Positions 8,642 to 19,400 of a stretch of 64,000 nt of DNA are shown one piece after another (the first letter of the stretch is position 1; every line of letters starts with the position of its first letter). The notes under the pieces were generated by a model. It worked only from the letters and a program-made list of their open reading frames with translations. It ran no database searches and was not told the origin of the DNA. The translations under genes and the position numbers were made by a program. This stretch comes from Vibrio sinensis (GTDB lineage Bacteria; Pseudomonadota; Gammaproteobacteria; Enterobacterales; Vibrionaceae). The DNA is taken from positions 62,001 through 126,000 of the forward strand of contig NZ_QVMU01000004.1 in the NCBI RefSeq assembly GCF_003605645.1, in the 5' to 3' direction.

Positions 8642-9098
8642 AAATTCCTTGTTTTCTAATTTATCTATGCATGTTGATAGCGGAATAGCTATTAACTCGC
8701 AACACCATTTGCTGTCACAAACTATTTACAACTGAATTATCGCTGCTCTTCAGTTAATAACACTAAATATATGACATTTAGCATATCAATAACGCCAACC
8801 GTTAAACACTCTACACAGAATACATTCTATTCTACCAATAAGGTGATTTTGACACTATTTACATTTAACTAACATTTCGTCATTCTAAAATACGTCTAGT
8901 TTGTGATTCTAATCAAAAATCTTTTTAAATTATACATTTGAGAATCATCAATTCATTACCTAGGCTTATAACTGGTTGATTTAATTGGACGCAAAATACG
9001 CCGTTTTTATCAACTGACAACAAATAAAACATAACATTTTTTTTCTCGTTGTATCAGGTGTCACCTGGTTAAACATGGATCATACAGGAAGGATACAC
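8642..9098. promoter_or_regulatory. Divergent intergenic region before aapJ
   Basis: A 457-bp AT-rich gap between the divergent siroheme gene and aapJ. It holds an inverted pair TGATTCT/AGAATCA near 8906-8945 and a compact palindrome CAGGTG-T-CACCTG at 9055-9067, 32 bp before the aapJ start. No open reading frame here looks real. The palindrome sits where an operator or 5'-UTR element would act; its binder is unknown. Confidence 0.5.
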
Positions 9099-10127
9099 AT
9101 GGCTAATAAACTAACTCTTCTTGCTTCAGTCGTAGCGGCATCTTCTGCTCTCATATCAACGCAAACTCTTGCAGCAGATAGCACTCTAGATAAAGTAATG
9201 AAGCAAGACTTCTTAACGTGCGGTGTAAGTACTGGTCTACCTGGGTTTTCTAACCCTAACTCTAAAGGTGAATGGGAAGGTATTGACGTTGAATATTGTC
9301 AAGCCCTCGCTGCTGCTGTTCTTGGTGACAAATCCAAAGTTAAATATGTACCACTAACAGCAAAAGAACGTTTTACAGCATTACAATCTGGTGAGATCGA
9401 TGTGTTATCACGTAACACGACATGGACTCAACACCGTGATACGGCTCTTGGCTTAAACTTCGTTGGCGTCAACTACTACGATGGCCAGGGTTTCATGGTG
9501 AAGAAAGATCTGGGTGTATCAAGTGCCAAAGAACTTGATGGCGCGGCAGTTTGTGTTCAATCAGGTACAACGACTGAGCTAAACCTTGCAGACTACTTCC
9601 GTAATAGCGGGATGTCATACAACCCAGTGGTATTCGATACAGCAGCACAAACGTCAAAAGGGTTCGATGCTGGTCGTTGTGACGTACTAACCACTGACCA
9701 ATCAGGTCTATACGCACTACGCTTGAATCTAAAAGATCCAAGTTCTGCTGTAGTACTACCTGAAATCATCTCTAAAGAACCGCTAGGCCCTGTAGTTCGT
9801 CAAGGTGACGATCAATGGTTCAACATTGCTAAATGGACATTAGCAGCAATGGTGAATGCTGAAGAATATGGCATCAATTCAACAAATGCGGATGACATGC
9901 TGAAATCAAGCGATCCAAATATCAAGCGTATTCTTGGTGTGGATGGCCCTAAAGGTAAAGGTCTAGGTATCCGTGATGATTGGGGTTACCAAGTCATTAA
10001 ACAAGTTGGTAACTATGGCGAAAGTTTCGAGCGTACCGTTGGTAATGGCTCTCCACTAGAAATCTCTCGTGGTGTTAACGCATTGTGGAATGCGGGCGGC
10101 TTTATGTACGCGCCACCAATTCGCTAA
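9099..10127 (+). CDS. aapJ: General L-amino acid ABC transporter, periplasmic binding protein
   Basis: The periplasmic solute-binding subunit of a general L-amino-acid importer. The start is the ATG behind AGGAAGGA, 24 bp inside the longest frame. It gives a clean signal peptide (MANKLTLLASVVAASSALIS.. cleaved after TLAA). The mature part has the family-3 features LTCGVSTGLPGFS, GIDVEYCQALAAAVLG, AKERFTALQSGEIDVLSRNTTWT and the two-cysteine CVQSGTTTELN..GRCDVLTTD pattern typical of AapJ/BztA. Genes for two permeases and the ATPase follow on the same strand. Confidence 0.95.
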   Translation: MANKLTLLASVVAASSALISTQTLAADSTLDKVMKQDFLTCGVSTGLPGFSNPNSKGEWEGIDVEYCQALAAAVLGDKSKVKYVPLTAKERFTALQSGEIDVLSRNTTWTQHRDTALGLNFVGVNYYDGQGFMVKKDLGVSSAKELDGAAVCVQSGTTTELNLADYFRNSGMSYNPVVFDTAAQTSKGFDAGRCDVLTTDQSGLYALRLNLKDPSSAVVLPEIISKEPLGPVVRQGDDQWFNIAKWTLAAMVNAEEYGINSTNADDMLKSSDPNIKRILGVDGPKGKGLGIRDDWGYQVIKQVGNYGESFERTVGNGSPLEISRGVNALWNAGGFMYAPPIR

Positions 10128-10146
10128 GTAACACCAATAATAATAA

Positions 10147-10170
10147 ATGGGCGGTTTAGCCGCCCTTTTT
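10147..10170 (+). terminator. Intercistronic stem-loop between aapJ and aapQ
   Basis: GGGCGG pairs with CCGCCC across a 5-nt loop, followed by five T. Placed between the binding-protein gene and the permeases, it likely acts as a partial terminator or 3'-end stabiliser, giving more AapJ than membrane subunits. Confidence 0.8.
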
Positions 10171-10198
10171 ACAATAATTGGATTGAGGTTATAGCTGT

Positions 10199-11395
10199 AT
10201 GAAGCCTGCTAATGTTGTAGCACCTAAACCGAGTAGTGGCGGTGCTAACCTATTTTATAATCCCACCTTTCGATCAGTCATTTTCCAAATCATTGCTGTT
10301 AGTGCGCTGGTCTTTTTCATTTACACCATAGTCAATAACGCATTAAACAACCTTGACGCCAGAGGCATCGCGACAGGTTTCGATTTTCTTAGCCAGGAAG
10401 CTGGCTTTGGGATTGGACTAACCTTAATTGAATACGACGAAACCTATTCCTATGGTCGTACGTTTTTCATTGGCCTATTAAATACGGCGCTTGTTTCGTT
10501 TCTCGGAATCATACTTGCCACTGTGTTAGGTTTTTTCATTGGTATCGCAAGACTGTCATCAAACTGGCTCGTCAGCCGATTTGCAGCGGTCTACATAGAA
10601 ATTTTCCGAAATATACCTCTCCTTTTACAGATCTTTTTTTGGTATTTTGCGGTACTCCAAGTACTTCCGTCACCTCGACAAAGTATGAGCCTCGGAGAAG
10701 CTATATTTCTAAATGTTCGCGGTCTTTACTTACCCGCGCCAGTCTTTGAAGCTGGTTCATCTTTCGTGGTCGCTGCTTTTTGTTTAGGTATTGTCGCATC
10801 TATCATTATCAGTATATGGGCAAAAAACCGACAAAAGCTAACTGGCCGCCAAACGAAAATGGGTCGAATTATTTTCGGGTTATGTATTGTCCTACCAGTT
10901 ATCGTTTACTTTTTAGCGGGTAGCCCGATCACGGCACAATATCCAGAACTAAAAGGCTTTAACTTCAAAGGTGGCATCAGCATTATCCCAGAGCTTGCTG
11001 CGTTACTTTTGGCGCTGAGTATCTACACCGCCGCATTTATTGCTGAAATTGTCCGTTCTGGTATTAATGCGGTAAGTCATGGTCAAACAGAAGCCGCTAT
11101 GTCTCTTGGCATAACTCGCTCAAAAACGCTGAAACTAGTTGTGATTCCTCAAGCGTTAAGGATCATTATTCCACCGCTGACCAGTCAGTATTTGAACCTA
11201 ACTAAAAACTCTTCACTCGCCATGGCAATTGGTTATCCTGATCTCGTTTCTGTTTTTGCGGGAACAACATTGAATCAGACTGGCCAAGCCATAGAAATCA
11301 TTGCCATGACAATGGCCGTTTATTTAACCCTGAGCTTATTAACGTCAGCGTTGATGAATATCTACAACCGTAAGGTTGCATTGGTGGAGAGATAA
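10199..11395 (+). CDS. aapQ: General L-amino acid ABC transporter permease AapQ
   Basis: Inner-membrane permease of 398 residues. Several transmembrane segments are visible (VIFQIIAVSALVFFIYTIV at the start, TALVSFLGIILATVLGFFIGIA, then a long middle insertion). The HisM-type EAA loop EIVRSGINAVSHGQTEAAMSLGITRSKTLKLVVIPQALRIIIPPL contacts the ATPase. The length and inserted central segment are typical of AapQ/BztB rather than the roughly 220-residue HisQ type. TTGAGG precedes the ATG; aapM follows 2 bp after the stop, indicating translational coupling. Confidence 0.94.
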   Translation: MKPANVVAPKPSSGGANLFYNPTFRSVIFQIIAVSALVFFIYTIVNNALNNLDARGIATGFDFLSQEAGFGIGLTLIEYDETYSYGRTFFIGLLNTALVSFLGIILATVLGFFIGIARLSSNWLVSRFAAVYIEIFRNIPLLLQIFFWYFAVLQVLPSPRQSMSLGEAIFLNVRGLYLPAPVFEAGSSFVVAAFCLGIVASIIISIWAKNRQKLTGRQTKMGRIIFGLCIVLPVIVYFLAGSPITAQYPELKGFNFKGGISIIPELAALLLALSIYTAAFIAEIVRSGINAVSHGQTEAAMSLGITRSKTLKLVVIPQALRIIIPPLTSQYLNLTKNSSLAMAIGYPDLVSVFAGTTLNQTGQAIEIIAMTMAVYLTLSLLTSALMNIYNRKVALVER

Positions 11396-11397
11396 TT

Positions 11398-12495
11398 ATG
11401 CAGACACATAAATTTCAACCCGACCTACCACCACCATCAAATACGGTAGGTGTCGTCGGATGGTTACGAAAAAATCTATTTAATAATGCCATCAACTCAG
11501 TTGTGACAGTAATCCTCGGTTATTTCGTCTTTACGACCCTTTGGAGCATATTTGATTGGGCAATATTAACCGCTGATTGGGTCGGAACGACACGAGATGC
11601 ATGTACCAGTGATGGGGCGTGTTGGGTATTCATTAGTGTGCGCTGGGAACAATTCATGTATGGATTCTATCCACAAGAAGAATTATGGCGCCCACGTTTT
11701 TTCTACATAACACTGGCTATTTTTACCGCTTTACTTGCCTATGAAAAAACACCAAAGCGTACTTGGATTTGGTTGTTCTTTGTTAACATCTATCCATTTA
11801 TTATTGCAGCGTTACTGTATGGCGGCGTATTTGGTTTAGAAGTTGTAGACACACATAAATGGGGTGGCTTACTGGTTACCTTGATTATTGCACTTGTCGG
11901 GATCGTTGTTTCCCTACCCATTGGTGTGGCATTAGCTCTTGGTCGTCGCTCAGAAATGCCAATTATACGCAGTATTTGTACTGTTTATATCGAGATTTGG
12001 CGTGGTGTTCCACTAATTACTGTCTTGTTTATGGCATCAGTAATGCTGCCCCTTTTCTTATCTGAAGGTTCAGAGACAGATAAGTTAATCCGAGCTCTGA
12101 TTGGTGTTGTCATGTTCAGCGCAGCCTATATGGCAGAGGTGGTCCGTGGCGGTTTACAAGCAATATCAAAAGGACAGTATGAAGCTGCCGACGCATTGGG
12201 TCTGAGCTACTGGAAAAAGATGGGACTCATCATATTACCTCAGGCATTGAAAATCACTATCCCATCAATTGTTAACACCTTTATCGGCCTATTTAAAGAC
12301 ACCAGCTTAGTATTGATCATCGGTATGTTCGACGTTCTTGGTGTAGGTCAAGCAGCAAACACTGACCCTGAATGGCTTGGTTTTGCTACAGAAAGTTATG
12401 TATTTGTCGCGTTAGTGTTCTGGGTATTTTGTTTCGGCATGTCGCGTTATTCGATATGGCTAGAAAACAAACTTCATACCGGTCACAAACGATAA
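11398..12495 (+). CDS. aapM: General L-amino acid ABC transporter permease AapM
   Basis: Second inner-membrane permease, 365 residues, pairing with AapQ. It has hydrophobic helices along its length and the EAA loop [48 protein letters not shown] near the C-terminus. An extended N-terminal third before the conserved core is typical of AapM/BztC. The ATG lies 2 bp after the aapQ stop; aapP begins 20 bp downstream. Confidence 0.94.
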   Translation: MQTHKFQPDLPPPSNTVGVVGWLRKNLFNNAINSVVTVILGYFVFTTLWSIFDWAILTADWVGTTRDACTSDGACWVFISVRWEQFMYGFYPQEELWRPRFFYITLAIFTALLAYEKTPKRTWIWLFFVNIYPFIIAALLYGGVFGLEVVDTHKWGGLLVTLIIALVGIVVSLPIGVALALGRRSEMPIIRSICTVYIEIWRGVPLITVLFMASVMLPLFLSEGSETDKLIRALIGVVMFSAAYMAEVVRGGLQAISKGQYEAADALGLSYWKKMGLIILPQALKITIPSIVNTFIGLFKDTSLVLIIGMFDVLGVGQAANTDPEWLGFATESYVFVALVFWVFCFGMSRYSIWLENKLHTGHKR

Positions 12496-12515
12496 TTAAA
12501 GCTCGAGGACGTATT

Positions 12516-13262
12516 ATGACGCAACAAGATTATATGATTGAAATTCATGACATGAATAAGTGGTATGGTGAATTTCACGTTTTGAAGAACATCAATTTAA
12601 ATGTAAAGAAAGGTGAAAAAATCGTTATTTGTGGTCCGTCAGGTTCAGGGAAATCGACCATGATACGCTGTATCAACCGTCTAGAAGAACACCAAAAAGG
12701 ACAAATTATTGTTTCTGGTAATGAACTGACTGAAGACTTAAAAAATATCGAAGCGGTTAGACGTGAAGTAGGTATGTGTTTTCAACACTTCAATTTGTTT
12801 CCGCACTTAACCGTTTTGGAGAACTGTACTCTGGCTCCTATTTGGGTAAAAAAATTACCGAAACGGGAAGCAGAAGCAATTGCGATGCAATATCTTGAAC
12901 GTGTAAAGATTCCTGATCAAGCAGACAAATACCCGGGTCAGTTGTCAGGGGGACAACAGCAACGTGTGGCCATTGCTCGTTCATTATGCATGAGCCCACA
13001 AGTTATGCTTTTTGATGAACCGACTTCAGCTCTTGACCCAGAAATGGTTCGTGAAGTATTGGATGTTATGGTGGAATTGGCAGACGAAGGGATGACGATG
13101 CTATGTGTAACTCACGAAATGGGTTTCGCTAAAGAAGTGGCCGATCGGGTAATATTCATGGATGCTGGTGAAATTATTGAAGAAAATAATCCCGTTGATT
13201 TCTTTGAAAACCCACAGTCAGATAGAACTCAAAACTTCCTAGCTCAAATTCTTCATCACTAA
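12516..13262 (+). CDS. aapP: General L-amino acid ABC transporter ATPase AapP
   Basis: Cytoplasmic ATPase of the Aap importer, 248 residues. Walker [11 protein letters not shown]-loop [13 protein letters not shown], signature [15 protein letters not shown], Walker [13 protein letters not shown] and the switch histidine in VTHEMGFA are all intact. The start used is the ATG behind GAGGAC; an upstream extension of 48 codons overlaps aapM and is rejected. A strong terminator at 13281-13305 ends the operon. Confidence 0.96.
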   Translation: MTQQDYMIEIHDMNKWYGEFHVLKNINLNVKKGEKIVICGPSGSGKSTMIRCINRLEEHQKGQIIVSGNELTEDLKNIEAVRREVGMCFQHFNLFPHLTVLENCTLAPIWVKKLPKREAEAIAMQYLERVKIPDQADKYPGQLSGGQQQRVAIARSLCMSPQVMLFDEPTSALDPEMVREVLDVMVELADEGMTMLCVTHEMGFAKEVADRVIFMDAGEIIEENNPVDFFENPQSDRTQNFLAQILHH

Positions 13263-13280
13263 ATTAAGTAATTGAAACTT

Positions 13281-13305
13281 AAGGAGGACGACAGTCCTCC
13301 TTTTT
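13281..13305 (+). terminator. Terminator after aapP
   Basis: The stem AAGGAGGAC/GTCCTCCTT with a GACA loop runs into TTTTT, closing the aapJQMP operon. Confidence 0.92.
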
Positions 13306-13452
13306 CTGTTATATTGTGTTACATCTTTACAGATACATAAATGGTTAGTTCTATTATCATTCTGACAATAAACAAACACATTGAGGCTTGATTTTTAGCG
13401 CATTCGGCCTCATAAATGTAGTTATAACCATAAGCCCTTCACGAGGAAGATT

Positions 13453-14115
13453 ATGAACAGTCCTATGTTTACCCGTACGTCCACTCAAGAGAGTGCGTTA
13501 CAAACCAATAAAGTACTACGTAATACGTATGCATTATTATCAATGACTCTACTCTGGTCAGCAGGAGTTGCTGGTGTTGCTATGGCATTCAACCTACCGC
13601 ATCCTGGCCTAATCATCATGCTAGTGGGTTTCTACGGCTTACTATACTTAACTGAAAAGAACCGTAATAACAGTATGGGACTTGTTTTCACTTTCCTATT
13701 CACTGGCTTTTTAGGTTACACCATCGGTCCAATGCTTAACATGTACATTGGCGTAGGTATGGGTGACATTATCCTAACGGCATTAGGCGGTACTGCGCTA
13801 TCATTTATAGCGGCATCAGCTTACGCTCTGACAACTAAACGTGACCTATCTATGATGGGCGGTTTAATGTTGTCACTATTTGTTGTACTTGTTGTCGGTA
13901 TGATTGCAAGCATCTTTATCCAATCAACGATTCTACAACTTGCAATGAGCAGCCTATTTATTGTGTTCTCAACCATGGCTATTTTGATGACAACACAAGG
14001 CATCATTCGCGGTGGTGAAACTAATTACATTTCAGCGACTATTACGCTTTATGTTTCTATCTACAACATCTTCATCAGCTTGCTAAGCATTCTTGGCATC
14101 ATGAATGACGACTAA
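13453..14115 (+). CDS. yccA: YccA, Bax inhibitor-1 family membrane protein (FtsH modulator)
   Basis: A 220-residue inner-membrane protein with seven hydrophobic segments and the BI-1 family signatures KVLRNTYALLSMTLLWSA, FTGFLGYTIGPML and the C-terminal RGGETNYISATITLYVSIYNIFISLLSILG. It aligns along its whole length with E. coli YccA, a substrate and modulator of the FtsH protease. CGAGGAAG precedes the ATG. The yccA-tusE-yccX-rlmI gene set is also clustered in E. coli. A strong terminator follows, so tusE is transcribed separately. Confidence 0.94.
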   Translation: MNSPMFTRTSTQESALQTNKVLRNTYALLSMTLLWSAGVAGVAMAFNLPHPGLIIMLVGFYGLLYLTEKNRNNSMGLVFTFLFTGFLGYTIGPMLNMYIGVGMGDIILTALGGTALSFIAASAYALTTKRDLSMMGGLMLSLFVVLVVGMIASIFIQSTILQLAMSSLFIVFSTMAILMTTQGIIRGGETNYISATITLYVSIYNIFISLLSILGIMNDD

Positions 14116-14130
14116 TTCGTCACGTTGAAT

Positions 14131-14170
14131 AAAAAAAGCCCGAAAGGACATCCTTTCGGGCTTTTTCTTT
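14131..14170. terminator. Bidirectional terminator after yccA
   Basis: A long stem (AAAGCCCGAAAGGA with TCCTTTCGGGCTTT) is flanked by A-run and T-run. It terminates yccA and could also work on the opposite strand. Confidence 0.95.
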
Positions 14171-14240
14171 TACAACATATTGAAGAACAAGTTGCTGCTG
14201 AGCTACCCTATAAAAATCACATTTTTTTGGATTTATTGTC

Positions 14241-14570
14241 ATGTTTGAATACAAAGGCAAACAAATTGAGACTGACGCTCAAGGCTATCTTCTTGACCAT
14301 ACCCAATGGGAAGAAGGTATGATTGAAATATTGGCGCAAGATGAGGGCATCGTTTTAACGGATGCTCATTTGGAAGTGGTTCACTTCGTTCGTAAATTTT
14401 ACGAAGAGTTCAATACATCCCCAGCTGTTCGAATGCTTGTTAAAGCAATGGAAAAAGCGCACGGTCCAGAAAAAGGCAATAGCAAGTATCTGTTTACGCT
14501 ATTCAAAAAAGGTCCAGCAAAGCAGGCAACCAAACTTGCAGGGCTTCCAAAACCAGCTAAATGCCTATAA
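14241..14570 (+). CDS. tusE: Sulfur relay protein TusE
   Basis: Final carrier of the Tus sulfur relay, which passes persulfide from TusBCD to MnmA for 2-thiolation of the tRNA wobble uridine. The 109-residue DsrC-like protein matches E. coli TusE throughout ([49 protein letters not shown]). The essential cysteine is the penultimate residue. The ATG is positioned as in E. coli. A hairpin terminator lies at 14600-14634. Confidence 0.96.
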   Translation: MFEYKGKQIETDAQGYLLDHTQWEEGMIEILAQDEGIVLTDAHLEVVHFVRKFYEEFNTSPAVRMLVKAMEKAHGPEKGNSKYLFTLFKKGPAKQATKLAGLPKPAKCL

Positions 14571-14599
14571 CACCTGTTCCAATCTGACTTATTAGTTCA

Positions 14600-14634
14600 T
14601 TCAGGCCTTATCACTGTATAAGGCCTGATTTTTG
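14600..14634. terminator. Terminator after tusE
   Basis: Perfect 11-bp arms TCAGGCCTTAT and ATAAGGCCTGA enclose a 6-nt loop, followed by TTTTT. It sits between convergent tusE and yccX. Confidence 0.93.
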
Positions 14635-14682
14635 TTGAGTAATAAGCATTCTTTTGATTTCATCAAATCAATATTTACGATG

Positions 14683-14955
14683 CTAAAGAATCTCGAATGA
14701 GATGTATTCTTTTAATGAGATCGCTTCTTTATCTACCCTATCTACTCTTGAGGTTTTTGGGCCTGTTTGTAACCATTGCTCTAATTGTTCAAGCTGTTCA
14801 GGTTCGCCACAGGCGACCACTTCAACGTCACCATTGGCCAAGTTTTTAGCATATCCTGTAAGATGCAATTTCAGCCCCTCATTGCATGTGTGATAACGAA
14901 AACCGACACCCTGCACCACCCCAGAAACCATGAATTTCACACTTTTAATTGTCAT
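14683..14955 (-). CDS. yccX: Acylphosphatase YccX
   Basis: A 90-residue acylphosphatase that hydrolyses carboxyl-phosphate bonds. The phosphate loop [11 protein letters not shown] with the catalytic arginine and the [11 protein letters not shown] segment with the catalytic asparagine are both present. It lies between tusE and rlmI as in E. coli, although here it is divergent from rlmI. Confidence 0.95.
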   Translation of the reverse strand: MTIKSVKFMVSGVVQGVGFRYHTCNEGLKLHLTGYAKNLANGDVEVVACGEPEQLEQLEQWLQTGPKTSRVDRVDKEAISLKEYISFEIL

Positions 14956-15127
14956 TCACTCTCCTCCCTTGACCAAAGATCACCACCAATACCCTTATCT
15001 TGGCACGCTATCTTAAGAAAAATAGCGTGAAAGCGGCGAAAGATCCGTAACCCCGTTGGTATAATTTGATTTTATCTAGCACATCAATGAGAATACCTGC
15101 CTTTATAGCAATCAATCGAGTAAACAA

Positions 15128-16321
15128 ATGAGCCCTGCAATTTATCTGGTCAAAGGCCGTGAAAAATCACTACGTCGTAAACACCCATGGGTATTTTCAC
15201 GTGGTATCAGCAAAGTTGAGGGTGAACCTGAACTAGGAGAAACGGTTGATGTGTTTACTAATGATGGACAATGGTTAGCAAAAGCGGCCTATTCCCCTCA
15301 TTCTCAAATACGTGCTCGCGTATGGAGCTTTGACAAACAAGCTATTGATAAAACATTCTTCGTTAAGCGCATTCAAGACGCTAACCTGCTTCGCCAAGAT
15401 ATAATTGAACGTGACGGACTCACTGGTTATCGTCTAATCGCAGCTGAATCTGATGGTCTACCGGGCATTACTATTGATAAGTACCAAAACTTTTTGGTGT
15501 GCCAATTATTAAGCGCCGGTGCAGATTATAATCGTCAAACATTAGTTGAAGCACTGCGTGAGGTATTCCCTGAATGCAGCATCTACGAACGTTCTGACGT
15601 TGCTGTGCGTAAAAAAGAAGGTTTAGAGCAAACCACTGGTGTGTTGTTTGGCGATGAGCCACCAAAATCAGTGGTTATTGAAGAAAACGGCATCAAGATC
15701 AGCGTTGACATTGTAGGTGGTCATAAAACTGGCTTCTATCTAGATCAGCGAGACAGTCGCCAACAGTCGATGAAATATGTCAAAGACAAAGAAGTGCTAA
15801 ACTGCTTCTCTTACACTGGAGGATTTGGCTTATATGCTCTTAAGGGTGGCGCAAAACGTGTAATTAACGCTGATGTATCACAGCCTGCATTAGATACAGC
15901 GAAAGCGAATGCAGAACTCAATGGTTTTGATATTTCGAAAAAGCGTGGCGTATTCTTGAATGCGGACGTATTCAAACTATTACGCGAGTACCGCGATCAA
16001 GGGACCAAGTTTGATGTGGTCATTATGGATCCACCAAAATTTGCAGACAATAAGTCTCAATTAATTGGCGCTTGTCGTGGTTACAAAGATATTAATATGT
16101 TGGCAATGCAAATCCTTAACCCTGGTGGCACGTTATTGACGTACTCTTGCTCAGGCTTAATGGATCAAGTTTTATTCCAGAAAGTCATCGCTGACGCAGC
16201 TGTTGATGCAAACCGCCAAGTAAAATTCGTTGAACGTTTTGAACAAGCAGCGGATCACCCAACGGACACAGCTTATCCAGAGGGTTTTTACCTAAAAGGT
16301 TTTGCCTGTAAAGTTCTGTAA
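15128..16321 (+). CDS. rlmI: 23S rRNA m5C1962 methyltransferase RlmI
   Basis: SAM-dependent methyltransferase (formerly YccW) that modifies C1962 of 23S rRNA. The 397 residues contain an N-terminal PUA RNA-binding domain (about 1-75, including [19 protein letters not shown]). A central EEHEE-type domain and the Rossmann fold follow, with [24 protein letters not shown] and TYSCSG carry the catalytic cysteine region. Length and motifs match E. coli RlmI. It is followed by two stacked hairpins (16343-16401) separating it from the convergent adhesin gene. Confidence 0.95.
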   Translation: MSPAIYLVKGREKSLRRKHPWVFSRGISKVEGEPELGETVDVFTNDGQWLAKAAYSPHSQIRARVWSFDKQAIDKTFFVKRIQDANLLRQDIIERDGLTGYRLIAAESDGLPGITIDKYQNFLVCQLLSAGADYNRQTLVEALREVFPECSIYERSDVAVRKKEGLEQTTGVLFGDEPPKSVVIEENGIKISVDIVGGHKTGFYLDQRDSRQQSMKYVKDKEVLNCFSYTGGFGLYALKGGAKRVINADVSQPALDTAKANAELNGFDISKKRGVFLNADVFKLLREYRDQGTKFDVVIMDPPKFADNKSQLIGACRGYKDINMLAMQILNPGGTLLTYSCSGLMDQVLFQKVIADAAVDANRQVKFVERFEQAADHPTDTAYPEGFYLKGFACKVL

Positions 16322-16342
16322 CACGAATCTGATGACTAATTA

Positions 16343-16401
16343 AGACATATCAAACCAGAGCCGGATGATATGTCTAAAAAAGGGCCTTAGGCCCTTTTTT
16401 A
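16343..16401. terminator. Double hairpin terminator between rlmI and the adhesin gene
   Basis: A 9-bp stem (AGACATATC/GATATGTCT, 16343-16375) is followed at once by a palindromic terminator AAAAAAGGGCC-TTAGGCCCTTTTTT (16376-16401). The second hairpin has A- and T-runs on both sides and can stop transcription in both directions. Confidence 0.9.
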
Positions 16402-16435
16402 TTTGCTAGAAGACACTTCTATTTACTACCTGCAA

Positions 16436-19400
16436 TTAGTCCGGCAAATGAATAAAGAGAGTCTCAACTAGAGACTTAAGTTGGTCATCAGTTATGTGCC
16501 CTGTAGCGATATCATTAAACTGTTTATTGTCATCGTTCAAAATTACTGTCACATTGGTATCGCTACCCTCACTCAATGTTATTTTCACATCAGTCGCCAA
16601 CTTCTCTATCTCTATATTATCTAATATGTCATCCATCGTTAGAGCATCAGAAAATAGCTCTGAGATATCTATCTTATCTTTCCCTAATTCAAAGTCCAAG
16701 ATTGTATCTTCTTCCGTTCTAGGTAACGCGAGTTTCTCCCATTTGAAGATATCATTTCCTAAATCACCCAGTAGCATGTCATCACCCTCGCCCCCCGTCA
16801 AAATATCATTGCCAAGTCCACCAACGAGAGTGTCGTCTCCACGATGACCATCTAAAGTATCATCGCCATTGTTACCGCGTAGATCATCATCAACATCCGT
16901 ACCGACAAGATGATCATCACCACCTCGCCCGAATTCTGCATTGATTGGATTAACCACAATCGATAATGTTGCTTCCGCAAAAGCGCCATAACCATCTGTC
17001 ACCTGATAACTAATAGTGGCCTCACCCGCTCTATAATTATCCGGTGTAAAACAAACAAAGCCATCAACTAATGCAATAGTACCACTTGTATTAAGTCCTA
17101 AATTAAACGAATAGTTGGCGATATAAAGATCATCACCATCTTCATCCTCAAAATATGCAAGTAGGTCATCTGCCGGAATTTTAATCGTTTCGCCTTGATT
17201 AACGGCATAAACACCATAAGGGCTGATATCAATGCCGCCAATGTAATAGTCTGAAGAATCTGAATTTCGGTTGTCCTGCGGGCCATTCGTATACTCCTGA
17301 GCAGAAAATACAATCTCATCAAAAGCTAATCCATTTGTATCAAGAGAAAAAGCGGTTGGGCGACCACTATCACTAACTCCTACGAACTCTCCTTGAGCAA
17401 CAAAGCTACCATTTAAAAAGACTTGCCAACTGCCTTTTTCATGATTGCCATTCCCCTCATTGGCGTAGAGATTAGTGACAACAAACGTACCACCCGTTCC
17501 TGGTTTTTCTAACTTGATACTGATGGTTTCTGATTCCCCTGCATCGCGGTCAAACTGTAATTGGCGTGATGGTCCATCATTTGAAACACCATTAAGCACT
17601 CCCAATCGATCGTGGTCACTTCTGTCAACAACCACACCATCTTTATCTTGAAACGAAGCAGTGATTGACGAAACGTGCTCCCAGCCCACACTATTTAATA
17701 TTGAATCTGCTTCTGCATCACCTTGCACCAATCTTCCGAACGATGGCTCACCAATCAGAGTTGGTGAGTGATTGTCGATGATTTCCCCCTCAGCAACATG
17801 AGTATTATTTAAGCTTAACGTATAGCTTTCACCATCCTCATTCTCTATTGAGTCTGATAAGGTAGGCAAGTGAACATCGAACTCTCTAACACCCGCTGGA
17901 ACAACAAATTGCCCATTAACGACCGTAACACCATTGGTATAATAAAGTCCGCCTAAATTTACATCGCCTTCTGAAGCACCACCGCTTGGAAGCAATGTGT
18001 AATCAAAACGTGTTTCCTTAAACGTCACTTTATCAAGTTGAACATTGAAAACGAGCTCTTCTCCCTCACGCACCGAATTATTATATAAAGAGACACTCTC
18101 AACTTCAGCTTCGTTCGGAACCGCATTCACAATGACACCTATGTTAGCGCTCGATGTACCACCCCAACCGTCAGAGATGGTATAGGTCAATGAAACATCA
18201 CCGCTAAAACCAGCTTCCGGCGTAAATTCAATAACTAAACCATCAACGGGATCATTCACAACCGGAACTGTTTGGGTATTTCCGTTCCGGTCAACGTATG
18301 TCACGCTCGTTATCGTCAGCTCATCACCATTAATATCGGTATCATTTGCTAAGATTTCAGCAACTGGAATTTTAATCGTTTCATTTTCATTGGTGGCATA
18401 AGTACCATAAGAGTGAACTTCGAGTCCCGCTATATAGTAATCTGAAGAATCAGCTTCGTTATCATTCTGTAGACCAGCACTATATTCGACCGCAGAAAAT
18501 ACAATTTGATCAAATGCGGCGCCATCTGTCTCTAGTTCAAATTCGGTGGGGCGTCCAAGAGTGCTACTACCGACAAATTCTCCACTTGCTACTGGTTGAC
18601 CATTCAAATAGGCAATCCATACACCGGCCTCATGGTTGTCGCTTCCCTCTCCTTCGTTTGCAAACAAACCTGCGACAACAAACTTCCCACCTCGTGCTGG
18701 TTTATCTAATTGAATGGTAATCTTCTCTGATTGACCAGATTCTCTGTCATATTGCAACTGTCCTGCCGGCCCTGCAGATGGCGCTCCACCAACGACTCCC
18801 AGTCTGTCATGATTCGAGCTATCAATATTGACGGTTTGGCCATTATACGTTGCTGTTAAGCTCACATCTTGCCAACCGACGCTATGGAGAATCTGATTCG
18901 GAGAGATATCACCTTGAGTCAATGTCGCCAATTGTGGATCATCGTACGCAATTGGCGCAGTATTTAGATTAACAATAACACCTTGGTCAGAGGCCTCACT
19001 TAGCCCGGAAATCGAATCTTTCACGACAAATTCGTTTGTTGTTATCGCGGTTAGTGTGACAGTTTCACTAACTTCGTTATTATTATCAGAATTGATTTTG
19101 ATGAACACATCTAACGCCTGGTCACCCGCAGCTATTACTAGGTCTGCCGCCGTAGATTCTCGATACCCCCCAACACCATCACCAACGAAAATGGTGTCAA
19201 GATAGTCAACTATCGATGTCGCCGTATCACTATTTTCGCCGAGCGCCAAACTAAGAATGACATTCTCAGATACTGTCTCATCAATTGAAATTGTAAATCG
19301 AAGATAAGCGAATTCCCCCTCTTGAACTGATTCACCTGAAATGACCGCTAGTTCAGCAACTTTCGGTATTGGGTCTGGCACTAAAATTGGAGGGAATGGC

